From: Atherix ibis
Lineage: Eukaryota > Arthropoda > Insecta > Diptera > Athericidae
Direction: 5' to 3'
Assembly (NCBI GenBank): GCA_958298945.1
Contig: OY282605.1
Coordinates: 35,256,811 to 35,320,810, forward strand
Length of the DNA: 64,000 nucleotides
Shown one piece after another: positions 1 to 10,385 of the stretch. The notes below the pieces were generated by a model. The model searched no databases, had not been told where the DNA came from, and saw only the letters and a program-made list of their open reading frames with translations. Each line of letters begins with the position of its first letter. The stretch's first letter is position 1. Made by a program: the position numbers and the translations under genes.

Positions 1-1709
1 TCATTCCAATCGAATCAGAATATGGTATTATGTGCTTTATTAACAATTGTAACAATTCAATTTCAACATAGCTAGCCATCTCGAAATGAATCAACGTTGA
101 ATTCGTTTGGGCAGCAAGCTGATTTTCAACTTTCTCAAGTCGGCCTTCTCGTACGCCTACAATAAAAGCCAACAACATTGAAAAATCAATTTTTTTCTTT
201 CGATTATATAAAATATCTAATTGGGCCCATACCAGGTGCAAACTTAAAACTATCCATCATTTGAATACCGCTTACAACTAACAGTCTTGGATCGAACTCC
301 TCTAATACACTGCCGAACATTTCCAACGAACTTATCTGTGGATTATTTTGATCATTATGCAAAATATAACGATTTGCACGCGGTGCCGTATATGGACCCC
401 ATTTCTCTCCTGATTTATATTCAAGTATTAAATGAATATCATCATCTTCAACCAAATCACCAGCAAATCTTAAATTCTCTGGTAAAAGTCTCTTCAATCT
501 AAAATAAATATTTTTCAAAATGACAATCATTTAATATTATGTTTTTTCTATTTTATCTTAAGCAAACAAGATTAATTTTACATTTTAGCAATTTTTAAAT
601 AAGCTCATCAGAATTTCGATTAGAAAAGTAAAAATTCTTTTTTTTAACATTTGGCATTTTCGAATAAGCTATCATATAAAAATTAATAGATAGTCATGCA
701 TAGATAAGAAAATATTGTACACATTTCCAATACAAGTTGGTTGAGTATTTTATTCAAATGTGAAGCGAAATTTCCGTAAAAGTTACGTAATTTATAAAAT
801 GGAATGCAAATGACGAAAAAAAAACGAATTTACACACTTCAAATTCTCCGATCAGCTTTCACCAAAATTAATGACTTTTCAATTTCTAAAATTTCGCATG
901 TATACGCTAATATGTATATATTAATTTAAATTCATTTTTTTTACGTTTTTTACATTAGAAACTCACAAATACATCCAAATATTATAATGTTTTTATAATT
1001 TTTGCACAAATTTTATTGTTTTTTTTATTTTTTTATTTATTGAATAGCAAATGATTTAAAGTAGAGATATAAAAATTAGAAACCCATTCACCGAGCATAC
1101 TTGTGGGACATTCTCGATCCCAGGAGAACTTCGGCGCCTTCCTTTTGGAATCGAATACCCATTATGGGTGCATTTCCACCGATTTCCCAACGAATTTCGT
1201 TTTTGAACTTCGTTTTGGCATACGATATCAAGTTTCCGAACATATATTTGTCTGGAGTAAATCTCCTAAAACAAATATTTATTATTAAAGAACACTTTCA
1301 AAATGCACGCAAATTTTCGCCAAATGCAATGTAGAGTAACTCACTCGGCTGCAGCCCCATTTTTGAAATAAAATGCAAAACTTCGTAAAAATTCCTCTTC
1401 GTTTGTGACATCGTCCACTGAAAAGTCTGGTTCAATATTATGTGCGGCGTCTGTAAAATTCAAAAATCTCGTTGCACTAACAAAAAGGTCACTACAGCTG
1501 CCATAACCGACGGCTATTCGCGGTCGTACCGGTATACTTTCCCTGCTGTGACCTTCCAAAGCGAGGAGGCCAGCGAGCACTATTGTCAGCTTTTCAAATT
1601 GCTTGAATGACGAAAACGCATGAAAAAGTATCGAAAAAAGTGCCGCAAACACTGAACAAGCAGTAAGCCATGACATGTACTTGATCGCTGACATCTCAAT
1701 CCACCACAC
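1..1709 (-). CDS. ADPGK: ADP-dependent glucokinase (exons 1-4, 3' end outside window)
   Basis: ADPGK phosphorylates glucose using ADP, giving glucose-6-phosphate and AMP; the animal enzyme is associated with the endoplasmic reticulum. I read four exons on the minus strand: 1709-1345, 1265-1092, 498-233 and 156-1. All junctions have GT/AG ends and matching phases: donors GTGAGT, GTGAAT and GTATGG; acceptors TTTTAG, TTTTAG and TTGTAG. Exon 1 has a hydrophobic signal anchor at about residues 10-30, then VPVRPRIAVGYGSC and KNGAAAER as in animal ADPGK. Exon 2 carries the substrate-binding GGNAP motif. Exon 3 has DDIHLILEY, PRANRYILHND and LLVVSGIQMMDS. Exon 4 reads RLEKVENQLAAQTNSTL, then HFEMASY. 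The C-terminal catalytic GxGD motif lies left of the window. The start could be the Met at 1709 or one at 1694. Splice sites are inferred by eye. Confidence 0.93.
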
Positions 1710-2104
1710 ACTTTATGCTTGGCTGAGAAACTAACACTCAATACAGTCTGCAATTCATCAAAATATATTCGCTTGCCGGAATGATAACAGGTAGGTGCAA
1801 CGTCAATGAACTGTCGTTTGAATGTCAAAATTTTATTTCTTTTTTCCAACACTAGAGACATCTACGTAGATTATTCACAACTAACTCTGAATGTTCCCCG
1901 AAACTCAATTCCGACGACATCTGCTAATGGTATGGAATTATCGTCGTCCAAATTTTTGAAATTTTGACATTTTTATTGGAATGCACAAAATTCTGACGAA
2001 AAAGACAAAGCCAAACAATTTTATCGTGCGTTTCTAATTTTGTCGTTGTCGTCGCAATACTGCCATACATTTCAGGGTTTTCTTATATGGCAGAATCGTT
2101 GAAA
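1710..2104. other. ADPGK upstream flank, no gene seen
   Basis: This is the 5' flank of ADPGK and presumably holds its promoter and leader. Base composition around 1860-2100 is less AT-rich than the DNA further right. I see no coding frame of note. Confidence 0.4.
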
Positions 2105-2215
2105 TTCAAATCAAAGACATACGGTTAAATGAACTTAAAAGTTGAGTAAAGCACTAAATATAAATAATTAATGCTTTAATCAACATTTAAATTAATCGTA
2201 TGTCTTTGATTTGAA
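2105..2215. repeat. 111-bp imperfect hairpin
   Basis: The outer 19 bases of each end (starting TTCAAATCAAAGACATACG) are perfect reverse complements. The rest of the arms pairs with several mismatches, so almost the whole 111 bp can fold back. It has the shape of a tiny snap-back MITE or a small-RNA precursor. No second copy was noticed in the window. Confidence 0.6.
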
Positions 2216-2351
2216 TCATTAAATATAATAATCAGATGACGTTTACTTACTCATTGTAATTGCATTTAACTGGTTAATTAATAATCGATGTTTTTTTTTG
2301 TTTAAACTTGAACATTTTAATTCGAACTATATGTGATTTTAATAAAGTAGT

Positions 2352-2399
2352 ACTACAACGTTAGATTATAGAAGAACTTCTATAATCTAACGTTGTAGT
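2352..2399. repeat. Perfect 23-bp inverted repeat with a 2-nt spacer
   Basis: The arms 2352-2374 and 2377-2399 are exact reverse complements and contain the transposon tip TTAGATTATAGAAG. Two further direct copies of the tip follow, at about 2399 and 2424, so the end of the adjoining element has been multiplied and partly inverted. Confidence 0.8.
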
Positions 2400-5300
2400 T
2401 AGATTATAGAAGTTCTAACAACGTTAGATTATAGAAGATATACCTCTACACAAAAATTCTGTCCAAATTTTATTGGCAATACATTCGTAAGAACGCATGC
2501 CCATGCAAAATAACAGAAATGGCGTAAATCAGTAGGGGACAATTCTAAACTTCAATATGCGATTAAAACCATTTTCATATGTGATGTTATTTATGCGTAA
2601 ATAAATCGATTTTTTTAATATTGCCGGTTTTGTTGTTTGATGGAATTAGTTTTGGTAATTCTCAATCAAACACAATATTCTATTTTCAAATATAATTTTA
2701 TTTATTTCACTATATTTTCATTTATTAAAACAGAATTATAAAGTGGAAGACCACAAATAAAAATATAAATTGCAAATTATTTGATTATATCAAAACAATT
2801 ATGTTCACAAATAAAAAAAAAACCAAATAAAAAATGCAAAATGAATTAAATGAGAGAATTTGATATGTTGGAATCTAAACCATACCCTGTAAATTAGTAA
2901 ATATAAATTTTAATGTTAAAACAGGCATTTGTAGATATTAAAAGCTTCATTATAATATAAATGTGTATTTGTGAATTAAAATGGTAATTTAAATAGATAT
3001 GTGCATTTTAATTAAATTAAAAAAAAAACATTAATTACATAAAACGTCACATCAAATTCTTAAATAATATAGAAGTTTATTGTATGTAATATTATAGCAA
3101 ATGCTTTAAAACTACATTAGAAGGTGGACAATTTAATGTACTTAAATAATTAACAACTAATATTCTAAAAAAAATTGAAAACATTATTATTTAGTAAATG
3201 CATTACAATATGGTCTAATAGAGCAAGCGAAAGCACAAATGCATAAAAATTATTTAAATAATAAGCTTACCGAACATACTTTATTTATTTTAACACAATG
3301 GAAAACAGACTGAAAAATTCGTTCCCTTAAATTTTTTTACACAAACTTTACGTACGCTGGCACTGAACTATTTTCTGGTAAAAATTAAACTGTCAACATC
3401 ACATTTGTTTAAATTTATTCAATGACGAATTTTTCACTTTTTAATCACTTTTTAGACAAAATAAATCATTAAAAGCCATTTAAAAATATTTTAAACTAAA
3501 TTTTTGTTAATTTCTGTAGTAAAAATGAAGATATGAACTAACCGAAAAAAGAAATTCCCGGCTTCCTCATTCCGTTGAATGACCAGCAATTCTTTATAAT
3601 TTTCTCAAATCAAAACTTTCTATTAAAAATTGTCAACAATATAACTATTTATATAAATACTTACTCTTTTATAAATAATCCAAAAAACATAAAAACTACA
3701 CTTTCACTTGCATTTTCCTATAATTACCAAAATAACAACTTTATAAACAATAAAAGTATACACGCATTTCGGTATGGTACCACTTTCATGGAGAATGGCG
3801 TATTTAAAAACTCTCCGAAAGTCTACAAAATTGAGGCGCTTGATATTTAATTGATATAAATTTTACGAAATAAATAATAAACCTAAAAGACAATAATTAC
3901 ATTTCATATCAAAAGATTATACAAAAAAATAAAAATTGCCTGTCGTTGTGTTTAAATTGTATTTTTGTTTCCAATTAGTGAATTAAAATTAATATAAATT
4001 ATGCCTTTGCAATTCAATAAATTTCTATTATGAAAACTAGATGTCATGTCTTCATAAAAAAATCTACACAAAAGTATGCAAGCATTACGATTTATCGCTG
4101 CTTCTGCAATAATTCGGCCAGAGAATTGCGTATACATATACGAAAATCTGACGTACGGGTCTATTCAGATATTCTTTAATCTAAGAGTAGAACTTAGATT
4201 AAAGAAGAACTGGATAGGCCTCTACACAAAAATTCTGTCGGAATTTTGTGGCAATACATTCGTAGAACGCACACACATGCAATACAACAGAAACGGCGTA
4301 AATCATTGGGGGCCAATTTAAAAGTTCAGTATGCGATTGAAGCGGTTCGTTTAAAACCATTTTAATATGTGATATCATTTATGTGTAAAGAAGCAGATTT
4401 TTTAATATTGCAGGTCTTGTTGTTTGATGAAATTAGTTTTGTAAATATGTAATAAAACACAGTATTCTATTTTTAAATATTTATTTATTTATTATATATT
4501 TTCATTTTATTTATTTCACTAAATATTAACATATTTATTAAAACAGAATTATAAGGTGCAAGAGTATATAAAAATAGAAATTGCAAGTTATTTGAATATA
4601 TTAAAACAATTATGTCCACAAATGAAAATTCATTAAAAAAAAGCATTCATTACATAAAATATTAAATCAAGTTGTTAATAAGATAGAAGTTAATTGTATA
4701 CAACATTATAGCAAAATGCGTTAAAACTAAATTACAATGGAAAAATTCAATGTACTTAAATAATTTATAAGTAATATTCTAAAAAAAAGAAAACAATATT
4801 ATGTAGTAAACGCATTACAAAATGGTCCATTCCAAAAATGCAAAATTAATGGTAATTTGAATAGGCATGTGACTTAAATTAAATTAAAAAATAAATATGT
4901 CTTAAAACAAAACAAAACAAAAAAATAGCAAATGCTGCTTAAAATAATTTACAAAAATATAAATTAATTTTTTTACACACACTTTACGTACGCCGGCACT
5001 GAACTATTTTCTGGTAAACATTGAACTGTCAACATCGGATTTGTTTACATTTGTTCAATGCAGAACTTTTCAGTTTTTCACCACTTTTTGGATAAAATAT
5101 ATCACTTAAACCCATTTAGGCACATCACAAATAACATTTTTGTTATTTTATTTACTTAAACTACAGATATCAACTTACCGAAAGAAAGAAATTCCCGGCT
5201 TCCTCATGTCGTTGTAGAAAAAACAATTCTTCACGAAACACTTCATTTTCTGTAATAAAAACTTCTTATTAAATGTTATCAATAATAAAACTATTTATAA

Positions 5301-6632
5301 AAATACTTACTTTTTTTTTAATACTTTAAAATACATAAAAACAACACTTTAAATTGCACTTTCAACACTTTATTATTTTTATCAATAATAAATTCTAAAA
5401 TGACACCGCTAGTTATATTAGTTCGAGTTGTAATCACTTTCATGGAGAATGGCAGATTGTAAAACTCTCCGAAAGTCTACAAAATTGAGGCGCTTTATAT
5501 TTGAATGATATTTACGAAATGAATAATAAACCTAAAATAGAATTCCATTTCATATCAAAAGATTGTAAAAAAAATAAGAATTGCCTATCGTTGTGTTTAA
5601 ATTGTATTTTTGTTTTTAATAAGTGAATTAAAAAGAATATAAATTAGGCTTTTGCAATGTAATAATTTTCTATTACGAGAACTAGATGGCAGTGAGTGTC
5701 ATGTCTACATAAAAATATCCACAAAAAGCTATGTGATAAATGCCAATTCTCGCCGCTTGGCATGTAATTCTTACACAAAATTGAGTATACATATACGGTA
5801 AGGGCCTACCCAGGTATTCTTTAATCTAAGGAGTAGAACACAAACATATAAGAATGACAGCGCTGATATTTGAAACGTCAAAATAATCGGCTGCCAAAGA
5901 TTTAACCTTAGATTACGTATAATATAAGAATAGACAATTAAAGCGTCAAATTGAAGTCAAAAAACGGAATGCAACCTTAAAGCTTAGATTATAGAAGATG
6001 TAGATAGGCATCCCCACACAAAAATGCTGTTCAATTTTTTCGAGAAAATACAATAGTCGTCAAGTCGCACACACTTGCAAGATAACCTTTCACGAAACAC
6101 TTCGTATTCTAAAATTCCTATTTACTATCGTAGAAGAATAAAACTATTTATTGAAAATGTATTAATTTATACTTAATTGTTCGTAAAATATTTAAAATTT
6201 AATAAAATCACACTTAAATTTTCAGTTTGCGAAAAGTATCTAAATATGAACATTAAGAATAAAAACAGTATGCAAGCATTTCATGTAGAATGGCGTTTTT
6301 TAAAACTCTCCGAAAGTCTACAAAATTAAAACGCTTGATATTAACAAAACAAATAATAAACTTAAAATACAATTGCATTTAATACCAGAAGATTGGGGAA
6401 AAAATTAATGTTGCCTTCTGTCGGGTTTAAACTATATTTTTGCTTAGAATAAGTAAGTAAAAATGGATATTAATTTAGAAAAATGTCTATTACGAAAACT
6501 AGATGTCAGTGAATGTCATGTCTACATAAAAAAATCTACACAAAAGTATGCAAGCGTTACGATTTCTCGCCGCTTCTGCAAAAACAATAGACCCTCACAT
6601 ATACGGAAATCTGACGCATTCTTTAATCTAAG
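2361..6632 (+). mobile_element. Composite CTTAGATTA-family transposon (copy A), non-coding
   Basis: This is the largest copy of a non-coding family whose ends read CTTAGATTAWAGAA (left) and TTCTTTAATCTAAG(G) (right), with subterminal GGATAGGCCT and GGGCCTATCC also inverted. The composite has a 5' unit (2361-4185), a 151-bp spacer and a 3' unit (5983-6632). The spacer is split by a nested copy: 4186-4192 is one copy of its AGTAGAA target duplication and the spacer itself runs 5832-5982. The same unit-spacer-unit order occurs at 44654-46580. The only open frames (for example 3575-3850) are AT-rich and look accidental. I cannot assign the transposase superfamily. Confidence 0.75.
4193..5831 (+). 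mobile_element. CTTAGATTA-family transposon copy B, nested in copy A
   Basis: This is a 1.6-kb single unit from CTTAGATTAAAGAAG to TTTAATCTAAGG. It is flanked by the 7-bp direct repeat AGTAGAA at 4186-4192 and 5832-5838. When it is removed, the flanks join as AGTAGAACACAAAC, which matches the uninterrupted spacer at 45766 (AGCAGAACACAAAC). That proves insertion into copy A after the composite had formed. Internally it shares the segments ACGGCGTAAATC, TTTACGTACGCCGGCACTG and CTCCGAAAGTCTAC with the other copies. No transposase is encoded. Confidence 0.85.
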
Positions 6633-6639
6633 ACTTTAA

Positions 6640-6905
6640 CCTATACAATACGACAAATTTTGTATTAATTGTCGCGAAAGTTCCCAGAAAAAGGATTTTT
6701 AAGATTGGCTGATGTCAATTGGCCTCTAAGATAGTGCGATTTGACGCCTTTGGAATTTATATTGTAAAACTATGTAAACTATAATATTTACGTAGACGGT
6801 TTTTGAACTTTAGAGCATTTAAAAACTAAAACACCTCAACTAATAGCCGAGCTGCAGCCTAGAATGTGTAAAAAATCCTTGAAAATAAACTCAAAAGGAG
6901 CGTAT
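6640..6905 (+). pseudogene. Tc1/mariner transposase relic (C-terminal part)
   Basis: The decayed frame contains REKFP, DVNWPLR, CDLTPLEF and, later, PQLIAELQPRMCKK. These match the C-terminal third of the Tc1/mariner-superfamily transposases whose other motifs are NKQNCRIW and GGIIGPYFF. Stops and frameshifts break it. At least eleven related relics occur in the window. Confidence 0.7.
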
Positions 6906-7321
6906 ATTACATTATATATAATGGCAACGTTTACACAATATAAATTAATAAAACTATTATCAAAATCTGAATGTAAAGTGTATTTTATTAAATGTTAATG
7001 CTTTTTCAAAGCACATATTTTATAACTAATTTTTATACATGTAAATAGTGAAAATGAGGAGTTATCTTATAGAAATGCTTCCAGCTATTCTCCAACGGTC
7101 ATCCAGTATATGTTGTAAAAAAGGACTAGTTTTATAAAAACCTAATTTTTTAATTTAAAATTACTTTATTTTTATTAATATTTCAGAATTATTTATACAA
7201 TTTAACAATTTTATTTTACAACAAAACACAATTTTTTATTCAATTTTATATTGTATCACAGATGAAAAAAGAATGAAGACACTTTTGTGAGTATTTTTTA
7301 TAAAAAAAAAACTATCTAAAT
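6906..7321. other. 3' flank of the phospholipase locus
   Basis: AT-rich DNA downstream of the last exon of cassette B. Several TTTATT strings, the reverse complement of the AATAAA polyadenylation signal, lie here, but none can be singled out. Confidence 0.35.
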
Positions 7322-8234
7322 CTATTTTGTATTATTTATTTTATTATAACCTATTATAGATTTACTATTAACTCGTGTAAAAATGTAAGGATTATTTTCC
7401 GTTGGACATTTGAAAACTGTGAATTCTTTTGACCAGTTACGAGATTTGTTTCCTTCCGGTTCCATCATATTATTCCACATTGCATTGGCAACTGTTGCAA
7501 GTAAATTCAAAAATTTTTTTTTATTATAAAACAATGGAAAAAAACCACTATTAACTATGATGAAATGAATTATAATTTTAACCTACTTCTGGCATATCCA
7601 ATTTGGCTAAGATGGAAACAATCTGGAGCTAAATATCTCAAATTAGTATATCCTTTTTTTGTTTTGGGGAAAACAATTCCAGTTGTAGAAATTTGCTGAT
7701 TAACCGTAAATTCCTAAATGGAATGATTCAAATTTTTTTTTATATGTGACAATGAAAATTTTGGAAAGAATATTTACATTTGTGTTAAATTCATCTCTGT
7801 AGATTATTTTTCGCTGACGATCTATCCACTCGTCCATTATTTTGAAAAGTTTTGGCCGAAGTCGTCTACCATTCTTTCCGAATAAGCAAGGACAAGAAAA
7901 TAATAACGTGGGTAGACATTCATCTGGCAGGCCAGTATATTCGGTGATTAGTTTCAGATTGGGTGGTGCCAATATATTTACCATCAATCTAGGTACATTA
8001 TCTCTAAGGTATCGGAGAACTGCCACCAGATCCTTTTCGTACTGATTCAATACTAAATCCAGACGTGGATGATAGCACAGATCACCACAGAAGTCATTTG
8101 GACCAATCAAAAAATTTATAAGTTTCCAATGGTTTTTCATATCGACTTTCGGATCGGATTTCATTCGTTGTAATAAAATTTTTGCCGAATATGGCATATC
8201 ACGAGACATTGCACCTCCTTCGCCAACATTAAAT
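7322..8234 (-). CDS. Phospholipase B1-like GDSL lipase, 3' cassette B (three exons)
   Basis: Three minus-strand exons, 8234-7778 (457 nt), 7713-7587 (127 nt) and 7491-7322, encode the second half of a phospholipase B1/GDSL-lipase domain. The first exon starts RFNVGEGGAMSRDMPY and carries the oxyanion-hole block LINFLIGPNDFC. The second holds the catalytic Asp-His block DCFHLSQIGYAR. The third has NAMWNNMMEP and CPTENNPYIFTR, then a stop. Splice ends are GT/AG. The first two exons match those of cassette A in length and phase, at roughly half amino-acid identity. No signal-peptide or GDSL-serine exon was found between 8235 and 10385, so this cassette lacks its own nucleophile exon. Its open frames, splice sites and catalytic residues are intact among decayed transposons, which argues for use. 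It may splice to the exons at 21.2 and 23.9 kb, or be a 5'-truncated duplicate. Confidence 0.85.
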
Positions 8235-8654
8235 CTATAAAAAAAAAATTGGAAATATTTTTACAATCAATAAAATTATATTTAAGAATTTTTATTAATT
8301 TTTCATTTAAAATTGTACATTTTTGTTCAATACTTATCCGAAAAGTAAATGGGTCTGAAAATTTTTTTTATTTACTAACCGAACACTTATTTTTATGAGA
8401 TACTAAAAACTAATAATAGTTTTTATTAGAAATAATTATCATAACAACTCTCTAAATTGGGATAGTGTAAAAAAAAGGATTATTCAGTATATAATTCTTT
8501 ATTTTAATGTAGAAATTTATACAATATATTATTTAAGATAAAATTTATTCGAGATTTAAGTTTGCCATTTTATATTAAAATTATTTAACTGGCAAACTAT
8601 GCGTTAAAATTATACAAATTTTCTACAAATTATATTTTTCGATTTTCGATTTTT
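8235..8654. other. AT-rich spacer upstream of cassette B
   Basis: I looked here specifically for a GDSL exon or a signal-peptide exon and saw none. The stretch is low-complexity A/T DNA up to the start of a mariner relic. Confidence 0.5.
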
Positions 8655-9513
8655 TGTGGCGTTATGTTGGTACTCATGTATCTCACTTATGCCGACAAGT
8701 TCGGTCATTTTGAATGCTCAGTTAATTTTTGACAGCTGCTTTGCTTGCACGTGTTTTGGCTCGTCTTCGATTTTTGTCCAATCCAAAAAATGGATCAAAG
8801 AATCTGTATCAAATTTTGTGTGAAAAAAAAAATTAATTGCGCGGACACATTTCGAATGTTGACTGTGGCATATGGTAAAGCTACCTTGGACCGAAGGAAC
8901 GTTTATCGGTGGTACAAAATGTTCTCAGAGGGCCGAGCCAAGACCGAAAAAAGCGCGCCAAATTCGGTCGAATGTGAAGGTTTTTCTTACAATTTTCTTC
9001 GATTGCAGGGGCGTGGTGCATCATGAGTTCTTGCCACAGGGTAGACCAGTCAATAAGGAATATTACCTGCAAGTTATGCGCAAGTTGCGTGAAGCAATCC
9101 GCCAGAAACGCCCGGATTTGTGGAAGAGCAAAAATTGGCTTTTGCACCATGATAACGCCCCTTCTCACGCATCGCTGCTTATGAGCGAATTTTTGGCTAA
9201 AAACAATATACTAATAATGCCGCAGCCACCGTATTCCCCAGATCTGGCCCCTGTGACTTTTTCTTGTTCCCGAAACTGAAGAGCCCCATGAAAGGACGAT
9301 GCTACACTACGATTGAGGAGATAAAGACGGCATCGAAGGAGGAGCTGAACAAGATCATAAAAAATGTTTTTTTGAAGTGCTTTGAGGATTTGAAAAAACG
9401 TTGGCGCAAGTATATAGATATTCATGAATAAATAAATAATTTAGATATTCATGAATAAATAAATAATTTTTGAAAAAACACAAAATTCGCGATACTTTTT
9501 GAACAGACCTCGT
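8655..9513 (+). mobile_element. Mariner element, internally deleted transposase (MDQRI type)
   Basis: The transposase starts at 8790 (MDQRICIKFCVKKKINCADT) and runs through the helix-turn-helix region to MFSEGR. It then jumps straight to the EPRPKKAR-type sequence that precedes RSNVKVFLTIFFDCRGVVHH; about 130 residues are missing, including the first catalytic Asp region. The catalytic-domain motifs WLLHHDNAPSH and PQPPYSPDLAP remain, followed by a one-base frameshift. The right terminal repeat, GCGATACTTTTTGAACAGAC, ends at 9513; the left end is lost. A 26-bp block near the 3' end (9418-9470) is duplicated. The junction may have used short homology around GGCCGAGCC. It cannot make an active transposase. 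Confidence 0.85.
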
Positions 9514-9524
9514 ATGTTAGTAAG

Positions 9525-9845
9525 GAAAATTAGTACATATGGGGATCTGAAAATCCTCAAGTCATTATGGAAAATTCATTGTATTCTGTATGGTGTGAAT
9601 TTTGGTCTAAAGATGTCATTGGTTCGTATTTCTCTAAAAGTGATGGAGGAGAGACCGTTACCGTCAATTCTGAGTTGTCAAAGATTTCAATTTTAACTAT
9701 GTCTAATTTAACACCACAAGCCACAGAACACCTCAAATTTTGCCATTATTGCGCGAAAATTCTCTGGACACATTTTGCCGGAATTTGGTATTGTCAATTA
9801 GTCTCAAAAATCATGCAATTTAACGGAATTGTTTTTTTTTTTTAA
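9525..9845 (+). pseudogene. Tc1/mariner transposase relic
   Basis: Degraded frames read VWCEFWSKDVIGSYF, GETVTVNSE and then LLRENSLDTFCRN, corresponding to the VWCGxWxGGIIGPYFF and LLREKFPGH motifs of the NKQNCRIW-type family. It is in the same orientation as the relic at 6640 and has many frame breaks. Confidence 0.65.
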
Positions 9846-10385
9846 TTATTATATAAAATTTTATTTATGCAAAGAACTCACAGAGTATTTATTCTGTCAA
9901 CTAATAGTCATCAAAAACGAATTGAAAAGAATCCTCCTTCTGCAAAAAGTATCGTGGCAATTATTTGAATAGAAACATATTTTATTTGTGATGGCAAAAT
10001 TTATATAATATAATAAAAGTAAAATTTGATCAAAAAATCTGAAAATTAATTGTATTTTATTTAATTTTATTTTCCATAGCATATTTTTGAATAATCTGTT
10101 AATTAATTTAAAAGAAAAAATTCAACAAATGACTCTTGTATCAGAGACCTTACATACAATAACAGCAATAAAATATTACTAAATAAATATAGATGCATAT
10201 GGTATATTTAAAATACTAGAATTTGTTTTTTGTGCTTTTATTAATTCAATTTTACAAAATATCTTAATCTATATATTATATTTTTATACCTAAAAACCAT
10301 ACATATAATATAGATAACTTTTTCTATTACAATAATTCTAAGTCATCAAAAAATACTATCACAATTCAAAGAAGGTGTGCCCTTA
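9846..10385. other. AT-rich spacer between the two phospholipase cassettes
   Basis: No coding signal on either strand. It contains the 3' flank of cassette A on the minus strand. Confidence 0.4.

Noticed and set aside
3575..3850. 91-codon frame inside composite A
   Set aside because: AT-biased composition, not conserved in the other copies of the element, no domain.
9165..9425. Minus-strand frame opposite the mariner
   Set aside because: It is the antisense shadow of the mariner C-terminal coding region.
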